Positions 1 to 6,944 of a stretch of DNA of 7,730 nt are shown in pieces. Under the pieces are notes generated by a model. It worked only from the letters and a program-made list of their open reading frames with translations. It was not told where the DNA came from and did not search any database. Within the stretch, counting starts at the first letter, position 1. Each line of letters opens with the position of its first letter. The stretch is from Candidatus Roizmanbacteria bacterium CG10_big_fil_rev_8_21_14_0_10_45_7 (GTDB lineage Bacteria; Patescibacteriota; Microgenomatia; UBA1406), in contig PFEE01000043.1 in the NCBI GenBank assembly GCA_002793745.1, forward strand, positions 878-8,607, written 5' to 3'. The translations under genes and the position numbers were made by a program.

Positions 1-1955
1 TTATTAAGATCATATGAGTCTACTATTCCGTAGCTGCAGTTTTCGCAAGTAGTAAGTCCGTTCGCGTCGCCACTATATAGCGTACCATTGTTACCATTTG
101 TATTTATCGATGCTGTGCTGCCTGCAGTAAGCGTGACATTAGTAAAGGTAAGGAGGGTGGAAGTGATATGCTTTATTTCAACCGATATATTGACAAGACT
201 TGCTGTGGTCATCGGTACCGATATTGGCTCGCTAGGGGTAAATATGGATGTATTGTTTTGCCGGCGCAAAACTACATTTGATGTTTTAAGTACTTCTGAA
301 CCGCGCAAAACCCTGACTCTGGTTTCCTGTTCTGGAAGTTCTGCTTTACTGTTTGTAATACCTTCGTATTTAACGGCAAAATTAACTTTAGAGTTAAGTC
401 CGAACCGTCCTAGCATAGGTGTTTTTGTTAAAAGTAAATACGATACCGCATGATTTTTCCCTTGAAGCGCATTGAACCACCAATGTGAATTGATTTGTCG
501 CTCTTTTGAATTACTACGCTGTCCCATTGGTGTTGAAGGAGATAAACAATGTAAAAATTCTAAATAACCATCCCCAAAGTAATCCACTGCATCAGTGGCT
601 TGCGCACTATCCATACGTTCATAACTCCATTTACCGTTACTAAATCTTGAAGGAAAGTAAGGATGTTGGTCGAATTTACGTTCAAGTTGTTGATTTTGAA
701 GTGCTTGGTAACGCTGGTAACCGATCGAAGAATTATCTGGATTAATACTATATCCATATGCATAGGCACTATTCTGCATAGCGGCATCAAATCCCCAATC
801 CGTTACTCCATGGTAAATAGTAAAAACTGAATAATCATCATTACGAACCGTATATGTTGCGGGTGGTTTACATTCTGGATGGATAGGTTGGCCTGAGGAA
901 GAAATAACTTTTATTTGATTTGCATCAAGCTCAAATTTATCATTCATTGTTCCCTGAAGGGCTGCAAGCATTTTATTTATTTTTTCCTGCGAAGGCATAT
1001 TAGTGCGTATTACCTCCGGCATTTCTTGATTTAATTGTTTGTATATCATGGCAATTTCAGCCGCACTGGTCATTACTGATTGAGTATACAAAGCATTAGG
1101 ATACATATTATGATTTGCCATTAAGTATGAATTTGTTGTAAAGGGGCAATCGTTTTCGCATTGGCTAAATGCATACCCGATAAGTTCTCCGGCACGTTTC
1201 CTGAATCGATTCCGAACCACTTCCGGTTGTCCAAATGGTTCCAGACTCTCATCGGGAAGTAATTCTGCAGCAGCAGTAAGATACGAGGCATCAAATCCTG
1301 CTTCTTCTCCTCGGCCATTGCCTTTATCTTCTCTTTGAAGTTTTTTATATTTTTCAACGGTGAAGTCAATGTCATCAGATGACAAGTCGTATGCTAGCTG
1401 TGCAAAGTTACTCAAAACAAGCTTATCATCATTAGGCATTGCTTCCCGCATAACATTTGCGGCTAATAAACAATCAAACCCTACAGCAGGACTTATCCAA
1501 AATTCCGGATTTAAAGGGTGCCTTAAATAAAATAAGTCAGTATGAAGGTCATTGTTATATTTATTTGTAACATTGAAGTACATCATTTGAAAGCCGCGAT
1601 CATTAAAAAGAATCGGTTGTTGGTGAGCTTTTTGATCAATGCCATATAATGTTGCTAAAGAACAGACGGCCCTGTAATAACTGTTTGAAATTGTTAGTGG
1701 AGGACGGTTGCGAACGTAATTGTATAAGTTTCCATACGTAGTTACATTATTTACATAAAGTGGAAGAATACTTTTTATAAATTTGAGCTCATTATTGGCA
1801 AAGATTTCGGTTTGATTTTCCTCCGTTTCACTATGGATGGCGGCATTAGATCGATATATCTGCTTTAATTGATTCTTATTTATAAGAAGTATTAAAAAAA
1901 TTACGGTAAGAGTAATAGCTATTAAGCTCGCGAGCGGGATATTTTTTTTATTCAT
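1..1955 (-). CDS. Membrane-anchored extracellular protein with C-terminal dockerin-like motif, function unknown (partial, C-terminus off window)
   Basis: The frame is open from an ATG at 1955 to the left edge, giving at least 651 residues with no stop. Residues 1-5 are MNKKN, followed by a hydrophobic segment at about 6-25, which reads as an uncleaved N-terminal signal anchor with the rest outside the cell. Residues about 50-510 are rich in helix-like sequence and aromatic residues (for example NHNMYPNALY at 281-290, HWWFNALQGKNH at 491-502); this could be an alpha/alpha-toroid carbohydrate-active fold, but I recognise no family or catalytic motif. Residues about 520-615 look beta-rich, like an Ig or carbohydrate-binding module. 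At 629-651 the pattern GDANG...GIVDSYDLN resembles a dockerin/EF-hand calcium loop, with an extra stretch containing CENC (Cys637, Cys640) inside it. Such tails are, from memory, common on CPR surface proteins. It is read divergently from queA. The gene is confident; its function is not known. Confidence 0.85.
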   Translation of the reverse strand, partial: MNKKNIPLASLIAITLTVIFLILLINKNQLKQIYRSNAAIHSETEENQTEIFANNELKFIKSILPLYVNNVTTYGNLYNYVRNRPPLTISNSYYRAVCSLATLYGIDQKAHQQPILFNDRGFQMMYFNVTNKYNNDLHTDLFYLRHPLNPEFWISPAVGFDCLLAANVMREAMPNDDKLVLSNFAQLAYDLSSDDIDFTVEKYKKLQREDKGNGRGEEAGFDASYLTAAAELLPDESLEPFGQPEVVRNRFRKRAGELIGYAFSQCENDCPFTTNSYLMANHNMYPNALYTQSVMTSAAEIAMIYKQLNQEMPEVIRTNMPSQEKINKMLAALQGTMNDKFELDANQIKVISSSGQPIHPECKPPATYTVRNDDYSVFTIYHGVTDWGFDAAMQNSAYAYGYSINPDNSSIGYQRYQALQNQQLERKFDQHPYFPSRFSNGKWSYERMDSAQATDAVDYFGDGYLEFLHCLSPSTPMGQRSNSKERQINSHWWFNALQGKNHAVSYLLLTKTPMLGRFGLNSKVNFAVKYEGITNSKAELPEQETRVRVLRGSEVLKTSNVVLRRQNNTSIFTPSEPISVPMTTASLVNISVEIKHITSTLLTFTNVTLTAGSTASINTNGNNGTLYSGDANGLTTCENCSYGIVDSYDLN

Positions 1956-2011
1956 ACTTTTTAATTATCGTACTAGATTTTAAAATCGATTTGTTAAAAT
2001 AATGCTATTAC
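1956..2011. promoter_or_regulatory. Divergent promoter region between the anchored-protein gene and queA
   Basis: These 56 bp separate two divergent starts, so both promoters must lie here or inside the genes. On the plus strand TGTTAAAAT at 1992-2000 is a good extended -10 (TG, one base, TAAAAT at 1995-2000); no convincing -35 is seen. Initiation about 7 bases downstream would leave a leader of only about 5 nt before the queA ATG at 2012, so that mRNA may be leaderless. On the minus strand TTAACA (1997-1992) and TACGAT (1972-1967) are a weak -35/-10 pair with 19-bp spacing. Neither start has a Shine-Dalgarno sequence. Confidence 0.45.
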
Positions 2012-3046
2012 ATGAAGCCAAAACTGTATTCCTACGATCTTACCGATTGGCTCATTGCTAAAGCACCGGCACAGAAGCGGGATGAAAGTAGGCTGTTGGT
2101 ATATGATACTAAAACGGCAAAAATAACATTTGATATTTTTCGCCATATTGCACGCTACGTTCCGGCAAAAAGTTTGATGGTTCTTAACACGGCATCGGTT
2201 ATACCTGCCCGCATTACGTTGCATAAACAGACCGGCGGTAAAGTCGTATGCCTGTTTTTAGTGAATGAACCCGAACAGAGACAGAACGAAATGAGGGTCA
2301 TGGTTGACCGGAAAGTTACTGTTGGTGATGAACTGTTATATGAAGGAGTGACTATTGGAAAAATTACAAGTCACGGTGAAGCGGGGATATTTTTTATTTC
2401 ATTAAAGTTAACAAGAAAAGAACTTATACATTTACTCAATAGCAAGGGAGTAATGCCTATTCCTTTATATCTGCGGGATACAAAATTGGAAGAGCCGCGT
2501 ATTAAAGACCGCTATCAAACCATATTTGCAAAGCCCAAGGAAAGTCTTGGTGCGGCAGCAGCTCCAACGGCAAGCTTACATTTTACCAATGAAGTTTTTG
2601 CATCTTTGAAAAAGAAACATATTCACCAAAGCTACATCTCTTTACTAGTTGGGTTGGGTACGTTTGCCCCGCTAACTAAGAAACATATGGATGAAAATAA
2701 ACTACATGAAGAATGGTATGAGATTTTACCCACAACCCAAAAAGAACTTAAGGATGCTTCAGAAATAATCGCGGTGGGTACTACCGTTGTTCGTGCTCTT
2801 GAGTCTTATGGAATGACAAAAAAGCATATTGCTTCAACCGATATTTTTATTCATCCACCGTTTTCATTTATCTACGTTGATCATCTCATTACTAATTTTC
2901 ATTTGCCTAATTCGTCACTGATGATGTTAGTTGAAGCATTTTTGCAATACAAACAAGCAAAGCATCATTTGGTAGAGTTATACCGCATGGCAATTAATAA
3001 GGATTTTCGTTTTTATTCATTTGGTGATTCGATGATCATTCTGTAA
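2012..3046 (+). CDS. queA: S-adenosylmethionine:tRNA ribosyltransferase-isomerase QueA
   Basis: QueA transfers and isomerises the ribosyl part of S-adenosylmethionine onto preQ1 at tRNA position 34, making epoxyqueuosine in the cytoplasm. The 344 residues match the usual family length (about 340-360). Family motifs run in order: KRDESRLLV (22-30), VIPAR (63-67), GVMPIPLYLRD (146-156), RYQTIFAKP (167-175) followed by GAAAAPTASLHFT (180-192), LLVGLGTFAPL (211-221), KLHEEWYEI (230-238), AVGTTVVRALES (254-265), LITNFHLPNSSLMMLV (292-307) and FYSFGDSMII (334-343). The second motif normally reads NDTRVIPAR; here it is NTASVIPAR, a mild divergence. The ATG at 2012 gives the normal N-terminus and follows an extended -10 so closely that the transcript may be leaderless. 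A GT-C/TPR gene starts 4 bp after the stop, suggesting cotranscription. Queuosine needs Tgt and a preQ1 source, not visible here. Confidence 0.96.
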   Translation: MKPKLYSYDLTDWLIAKAPAQKRDESRLLVYDTKTAKITFDIFRHIARYVPAKSLMVLNTASVIPARITLHKQTGGKVVCLFLVNEPEQRQNEMRVMVDRKVTVGDELLYEGVTIGKITSHGEAGIFFISLKLTRKELIHLLNSKGVMPIPLYLRDTKLEEPRIKDRYQTIFAKPKESLGAAAAPTASLHFTNEVFASLKKKHIHQSYISLLVGLGTFAPLTKKHMDENKLHEEWYEILPTTQKELKDASEIIAVGTTVVRALESYGMTKKHIASTDIFIHPPFSFIYVDHLITNFHLPNSSLMMLVEAFLQYKQAKHHLVELYRMAINKDFRFYSFGDSMIIL

Positions 3047-3050
3047 CTAT

Positions 3051-4604
3051 ATGGAAACAGTTTTTGCTTTTTTGAGACGGCATGCAATATTGCTATTAAT
3101 AGCAATTACCTTTATCGTGTATATCCCCAGTTTTTTTGGCGGTTTTTTATGGGATGATGAAGATTTCGTATTCGCAAACCAGGATGTTACGGATTTTAAT
3201 GTAGAGAAATTCTTTACCGACAGTGCCACTGCAGGCCGCGGTAAAATATCAAACTATTACCGTCCGCTTCAGCTTATAACATATGCTGTTGAGCATAAAC
3301 TCGTCGGATTTAGTCCATGGTTTTTTCATTTTTCTAATGTTCTCTGGCACATTGCAGCCGGTGTCATGCTTTATCTGGTACTGAAAACCATACGGATACC
3401 TTGGGGACTGGCCTTTGGAGCTACGCTCATTTTTTTACTGCATCCCATCCAAACTGAAGCGGTTTCATATGTGAGCGGTAGATCGGACATGATGTTTGTT
3501 TTTTTTATTTTACTTTCTTTTCTATGTAATCAAAAAAAAGAAAAACAATTTATTATTCTCAGCATTATTTTTTTTACGTGTGGATTATTATCAAAAGAGT
3601 CTGCGTTGCTTGCATTTGCATTGTTTCCTATTTTGAGCTCCATTCAGTATGGCTTTACGCGCGAATTTTCGCGCGCGATAAAACGGTTTATACCCCACCT
3701 CATTATTGGATTATCTTACTTGGTTCTGCGATTGAGCGTGTTGGAATTCAGTTCCACTCAACAAGCATGGGAAGCGGTGGGCTATAGACTATATGCTACA
3801 TCCCTACCGGTGCGTTTAGCGACTTTTTTTAGAAACTATTTTTTTTATTGGCAAGTGTTGTTGTTTCCATTTGATTTACATATGGAGCGGGACGAATCGA
3901 CGGTTAAAATTGTTACTTCTATGGTGAGCAAATGGACGGGATTGTTTGTCTTTACGCAGGTATGTTTAATGGGCGCGATAATCTGGCTGTATAGAAAAAG
4001 CAGAACCTATGGACGGATTGCTTTGGGGGGATATCTTGGCATGCATGCCGTCATGGGATTTTATTCGGGTCTTATTCTGCTTAATGGTATTTTTTATGAA
4101 CATTATTTATACAGCGCCCTGCCTTTTGTTGTCCTTTTTTTAGGCACGTTTATTGCTGCTGCTCAAGTCCGTATACGAACTATTGCTCTTCTCCTTATTG
4201 GGATTTGGATCTTGGGTTTTGGGATTTATTACCATATTCACCGCCAATTTGATTGGCAAGACCCTATTCGTTTTTACACGCAGACGTTGGAGTATGCTCC
4301 CCGCAGTGTCCGTATAATTAATGGGTTGGGTATGGCGTATGCCCAGGAAAAAAAATATGATCAGGCGCTGGCAACGTATAAATGGGGCATCTCGGTATAT
4401 CCTACTACACCGAATTTTCATCATAATATAGGAAATCTCTATTATCGGCAGGGTAAATATAAACAGGCGGAGCAGTACCTATTGAAAGCCCTGGAGGTAG
4501 ATCCCCAATTTTATTTTAGCGCACAGCTACTGGTGGATCTGTATACTAAGGTGGGTAATAAAAACAAAGCGGAAGCAATTATACAACGCTATTATGAGGA
4601 TTGA
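3051..4604 (+). CDS. TMTC-like GT-C membrane glycosyltransferase with C-terminal TPR repeats
   Basis: The 517-residue protein begins with a transmembrane helix (about 11-29) and has roughly nine to eleven hydrophobic segments up to residue 395, then a soluble tail. The first non-cytoplasmic loop carries WDDEDFV (34-40), the acidic motif typical of GT-C enzymes that use lipid-linked sugars. YYRPL (69-73), HPIQTEAVSYVSGRSD (131-146) and SKESA (181-185) match the TMTC-type protein O-mannosyltransferase group and its many bacterial relatives. The tail (about 405-515) holds about three TPR units (around 422-450, 454-484, 487-515; for example GNLYYRQGKYKQAEQYLLKALEVDP). The inferred role is transfer of sugar from a polyprenyl carrier to a secreted protein or glycan, with the TPRs binding a partner; donor and acceptor cannot be read from sequence. 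It starts 4 bp after queA and overlaps trmH by 11 bp. It ends in TGA. The alternative is a TPR protein without transferase activity. Confidence 0.85.
   Translation: METVFAFLRRHAILLLIAITFIVYIPSFFGGFLWDDEDFVFANQDVTDFNVEKFFTDSATAGRGKISNYYRPLQLITYAVEHKLVGFSPWFFHFSNVLWHIAAGVMLYLVLKTIRIPWGLAFGATLIFLLHPIQTEAVSYVSGRSDMMFVFFILLSFLCNQKKEKQFIILSIIFFTCGLLSKESALLAFALFPILSSIQYGFTREFSRAIKRFIPHLIIGLSYLVLRLSVLEFSSTQQAWEAVGYRLYATSLPVRLATFFRNYFFYWQVLLFPFDLHMERDESTVKIVTSMVSKWTGLFVFTQVCLMGAIIWLYRKSRTYGRIALGGYLGMHAVMGFYSGLILLNGIFYEHYLYSALPFVVLFLGTFIAAAQVRIRTIALLLIGIWILGFGIYYHIHRQFDWQDPIRFYTQTLEYAPRSVRIINGLGMAYAQEKKYDQALATYKWGISVYPTTPNFHHNIGNLYYRQGKYKQAEQYLLKALEVDPQFYFSAQLLVDLYTKVGNKNKAEAIIQRYYED
3658..3675. repeat. 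GC-rich inverted repeat inside the GT-C/TPR gene
   Basis: CGCGCGAA (3658-3665) and TTCGCGCG (3668-3675) are perfect inverted copies separated by TT, so the RNA can form a 7-bp GC-rich stem with a four-base loop. It falls in codons for residues about 203-209 (TREFSRA) and stands out in AT-rich coding sequence. It may simply follow from Arg and Ala codons. Confidence 0.6.
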
Positions 4605-5169
4605 CACGTTTAAACGAGCGATAGCACGCCGACAAGCAGATATGGTTGTGGTGCTTGAAGATCTGCATGACCCGCACAATGCGGCAGCGATCGCACGCAC
4701 CTGCGAAGGATTTGGTATTCAAAACCTCCATCTTATTTTTGAGCATGAGCCATCATTTAACCCAAAAAAATTAGGCAAATCCACTTCGAGCTCTGCTAAT
4801 AAGTGGCTCACATTCCATAGTTGGCGTACGACAAAAGATTGTTTTGACAGTTTAAAAAAAGAAGGCTATTCAATTATAGGAACTACACTTACGCCTGATG
4901 CCATAGACGTATACGCATACGCCTGGCCTAAAAAAATAGCACTGGTATTTGGCAATGAACACAATGGATTGAGCGACTATGCGACACAACATTGCGATGC
5001 AAAAATAATGGTTCCTATGCAGGGCATGGTACAGAGCTTTAATGTTTCGGTGAGTGTGGGGATTGTGTTGGGAGAAGTATTTAGAGTGCGAAGTAAAAAG
5101 AAAGGAACTGAACGATATATATCAGAGGCTGAGCGCGCGCTTCTTCTTCAGGACTTTCTTAAACGGTAA
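4594..5169 (+). CDS. trmH: tRNA/rRNA 2'-O-methyltransferase of the SpoU family, probably TrmH (tRNA Gm18)
   Basis: SpoU/SPOUT enzymes methylate ribose 2'-OH groups with S-adenosylmethionine; TrmH acts on G18 in the tRNA D-loop. All three family motifs are present: motif 1 DPHNAAAIARTCEGFG (26-41, with the catalytic-type Arg35), motif 2 ALVFGNEHNGLS (116-127) and motif 3 VPMQGMVQSFNVSVS (140-154), which form the trefoil-knot SAM site. The N-terminus RAIARRQADMVVVLEDLHDPHN is close to the TrmH start (RRQ..L.VVLE..HDPHN), which favours TrmH over RlmB or TrmL. At 191 residues it is shorter than E. coli TrmH (229), mainly through a shortened C-terminal tail ending SEAERALLLQDFLKR. The ATG overlaps the end of the GT-C/TPR gene by 11 bp, pointing to translational coupling, without a Shine-Dalgarno sequence. 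Its last 16 codons overlap the convergent miaB. Substrate choice is inferred from similarity. Confidence 0.9.
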   Translation: MRIDTFKRAIARRQADMVVVLEDLHDPHNAAAIARTCEGFGIQNLHLIFEHEPSFNPKKLGKSTSSSANKWLTFHSWRTTKDCFDSLKKEGYSIIGTTLTPDAIDVYAYAWPKKIALVFGNEHNGLSDYATQHCDAKIMVPMQGMVQSFNVSVSVGIVLGEVFRVRSKKKGTERYISEAERALLLQDFLKR

Positions 5170-6357
5170 GTTGGGAATATTGATGAGCTTTTCGAGTGCT
5201 TCCCATCGTTGTTTTTTTACGTTATGCTGCACGGAGTCTTGCATAGCTTTTGTCGCAGCGGTAAATGGACGCTGTGAATACATTGAAATATAAGCTTTAA
5301 AAAAATGCACACTTTGGCACAAAGTGTACGTGTTGTTAAATTCCTCATCTGATTCATCACAGAATCCGACAATAATGTCAGTGGTAAACTTGACGCCGGG
5401 AACAGCGGCTTTGATTTTTTGTATAAGCGCAAGATACTCTTGCCTGGTATACCATCGATTCATGCGCTTCAGTACAGCGTTATCGCCTGACTGCACGGGA
5501 AGATGAATAGTCCGGGTAATGTTTTTGTTTTGGGCTATTATCGCTATAAGCTCGTCCGAAAAATCCCAAGGGTTTGATGAAATAAAATCAACTTTGGCAA
5601 AGCCCATCTGGGCAACTTTTTTCAATAAATGCGGAAATAAGGTGGGAAGACGCTGGCGACCCAAGTGTTTTACGTAGGTGGGTACCATGCCCTGCCAATC
5701 TTTAATTTTTTTGCTTGGGCTCTTAAAGTATGTTTTACTTAAGTCACGCATGACCTGAATATTATCACGCCCTAATATAAGATCAGCTCCATAGGAATTG
5801 ACGTTTTGTCCCAGCAGCATAATAGCAGTGTATCCCCGCGTCTTAAGGCTACGGCATTCTTCAAGAATATCCTTGATAGGCCGGCTTATTTCGCGTCCTC
5901 GGGTAAAGGGAACCACACAAAAGGTACAAAAATTATTGCAGCCATTTGAAATAGGTACCAGCCCCATTTGTTCATGCTCCATGCGCACGGGTTCATAATT
6001 AAATCCCACTTCTTCAATGGGCATAAATTCATCAACACCGGGCAAGATGGAGTGCAGACGTGCAAGGTATTTGCCTGAGGAGTCCCGAAAAGCCACGCCA
6101 ACCATACAACCTGTCACAATAATTTTCACAGTTCTCCCGTGTTTTGCCGCATCGGTTTTAAGTTGTGAAAGGTTATTGATAAGGCCGTAGGCTTTATTCT
6201 CGGCCTTTTCGCGCACCATGCAGGTGTTTACGATAATGTAATTTGCGTCATTATAGCCACGGGCGGATTTCATGCCACGTGCTGCAAATGCGGCGTGTAT
6301 GCGCTGCGAATCAGCTTCGTTTTGTTGACATCCAAACGTTTTAATGTAGTACTTCAT
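5122..6357 (-). CDS. miaB: tRNA-2-methylthio-N6-dimethylallyladenosine synthase MiaB, TRAM-less form
   Basis: MiaB is a radical-SAM methylthiotransferase that adds a methylthio group to i6A37 beside the anticodon. The N-terminal MTTase domain (about 1-115) has the three cluster cysteines Cys10 (FGCQQNEADS), Cys46 (VNTCMVREKAENKAYG) and Cys84. The radical-SAM motif is NGCNNFCTFCVVPFTRGREISRP, with Cys140, Cys144 and Cys147; LGQNVNSYG follows at 182-190. Relative to E. coli there is an insertion of about 30 residues at about 195-235. The protein stops at 411 soon after RWEALEKLINIPNL, so the usual C-terminal TRAM RNA-binding domain (about 60-70 residues) is missing. GFPGE, normal in the family, reads GFCDE (331-335), and RPGT reads RPFT (363-366). 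A stop lies four codons upstream of the ATG at 6357, so the start is well fixed. It follows the 23S gene by about 40 nt and its end overlaps trmH by 48 bp. Insertion and truncation are, from memory, shared by other CPR MiaB proteins. Confidence 0.95.
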   Translation of the reverse strand: MKYYIKTFGCQQNEADSQRIHAAFAARGMKSARGYNDANYIIVNTCMVREKAENKAYGLINNLSQLKTDAAKHGRTVKIIVTGCMVGVAFRDSSGKYLARLHSILPGVDEFMPIEEVGFNYEPVRMEHEQMGLVPISNGCNNFCTFCVVPFTRGREISRPIKDILEECRSLKTRGYTAIMLLGQNVNSYGADLILGRDNIQVMRDLSKTYFKSPSKKIKDWQGMVPTYVKHLGRQRLPTLFPHLLKKVAQMGFAKVDFISSNPWDFSDELIAIIAQNKNITRTIHLPVQSGDNAVLKRMNRWYTRQEYLALIQKIKAAVPGVKFTTDIIVGFCDESDEEFNNTYTLCQSVHFFKAYISMYSQRPFTAATKAMQDSVQHNVKKQRWEALEKLINIPNLPFKKVLKKKRALSL

Positions 6358-6398
6358 AAATAGTAGTCATGTCATCGCGTATTTCTGTAATACAAAAT
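6358..6398 (-). other. Short spacer between 23S rRNA and miaB, with a small inverted repeat at the 23S end
   Basis: About 41 bases separate the estimated 23S end from the miaB ATG. They hold no 5S gene, no tRNA and no Shine-Dalgarno sequence. At 6384-6403 TCTGTA and TACAGA form a 6-bp stem with an 8-base loop. No T-run follows it on the minus strand (AATACGCG), so it does not look like an intrinsic terminator; it may mark 3'-end processing of the rRNA. miaB may therefore be read from the rRNA transcript. Confidence 0.5.
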
Positions 6399-6695
6399 AC
6401 AGAGAATGGGGTTCGACCATTAGTACGACTTGGCTTAATTCCTTGCGGAATGTGCACCTGTCGCCTATCAACCTCGTCAATCTCCGAGGGGTCTAAGGAT
6501 TCCTTATCTTGGAGTATGCTTCGCACTTGAGATGCTTTCAGTGCTTATCACGTAGCAATCTAGCTACCCAACGTTGCCCCTGATCAGGAACAGCTGGTAC
6601 ACCAGGGATTGCTCCTTCCCGGTCCTCTCGTACTAAGGAAGGTCCTCCTCAAGAATCCAAACGCTTGCACCGGATAGAGACCGAACTGTCTCACG
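6399..6695 (-). rRNA. rrl: 23S rRNA, 3'-terminal exon (E. coli position 2594 to the 3' end)
   Basis: Read on the minus strand this begins CGTGAGACAGTTCGGTCTCT, matching E. coli C2594 onward (with A2602 of the peptidyl-transferase centre), and continues through domain VI. The sarcin-ricin loop AGTACGAGAGGACC is at 6634-6621, and the terminal region GTACTAATGGTCGAACCCC lies at 6426-6408. The 3' end is estimated near 6399 by aligning that region to the E. coli end and could be off by several bases. The exon is about 14 nt shorter than in E. coli. The junction with the intron is exact: the first exon base pairs with plus-strand position 6695. Confidence 0.95.
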
Positions 6696-6944
6696 CATGA
6701 AATTCCATCTATTTCTAGTGGCATGGACTATATCTTCATCCCTCTGTTTAAGGGAGCCAGCGTGTAGTCTCTACAGGGCTATTCCAGTTTTATACAGTAA
6801 CGAAGAATACATGTTAGTATATTTCTTCGTCTGGAAAGCTTCCCTCGGTATTACCATGATCGTCCAGTTCATAAAACGATCGAAGGTTTCACCGATATAG
6901 CTAGTACTAATACAATATTGCTACTGTAAAACGCAGTGTTATCT
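6696..6944 (-). ncRNA. Group I intron, ORF-less, 249 nt, inserted after 23S position U2593
   Basis: The rRNA match breaks after AACGT (U2593 at 6945) and resumes at CGTGAGA (C2594 at 6695). The 5' exon ends in U and the intron ends in G (6696), as group I introns require. The guide GCGTTTT (6934-6928) pairs with exon AGAACGT through a 10-nt loop, forming P1 with the U-G wobble at the splice site. Further pairings: 6895-6891/6849-6845 (P4-like), 6881-6876/6863-6858 (P5-like), 6836-6831/6787-6782 (P6), 6830-6823/6807-6800 (P6a), GACTA 6769-6765/TAGTC 6730-6726 (P7) and 6755-6751/6743-6739 (P8). The S element AAGATATAGTCC (6736-6725) is canonical. A P3 of AGCTA/TGGCT is possible. No endonuclease is encoded, and the small ORF on the opposite strand is not a gene. 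L2593 is a known insertion site, used by the Chlamydomonas chloroplast intron that encodes I-CreI. Subgroup is not assigned. Confidence 0.93.
6720..6741 (-). repeat. Direct repeat, copy 1: S element/P7-P9 region of the 2593 intron
   Basis: This 22-base segment matches 7061-7082 at 21 of 22 positions in the same orientation. It contains the P7 3' strand (TAGTCC) and the conserved GATGAAGA. The similarity continues more loosely through the P9 region (6703-6719) and includes an identical 13-mer at 6766-6778, so it marks homology between the two introns rather than a separate repeat. Confidence 0.9.

Noticed and set aside
88..453. 121-codon plus-strand ORF
   Set aside because: It lies antisense within the long minus-strand gene, whose frame is open throughout with coherent protein features; the ORF has no recognisable family.
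4594..4604. TGA recoding as Gly (Gracilibacteria/SR1 code)
   Set aside because: TGA ends the GT-C/TPR and miaB frames at sensible protein lengths, and no conserved glycine in the genes is encoded by TGA.
6384..6403. Intrinsic terminator for the 23S gene
   Set aside because: The stem is only 6 bp, AT-rich, and has no T-run after it on the minus strand.
6341..6526. Minus-strand ORF of 61 codons overlapping the miaB start
   Set aside because: It is inside 23S rRNA sequence (domain VI), which explains the conservation; it is not a protein gene.
6697..6900. Plus-strand ORF of 67 codons
   Set aside because: It is antisense to the 2593 group I intron and coincides with its helices; no protein family is evident.
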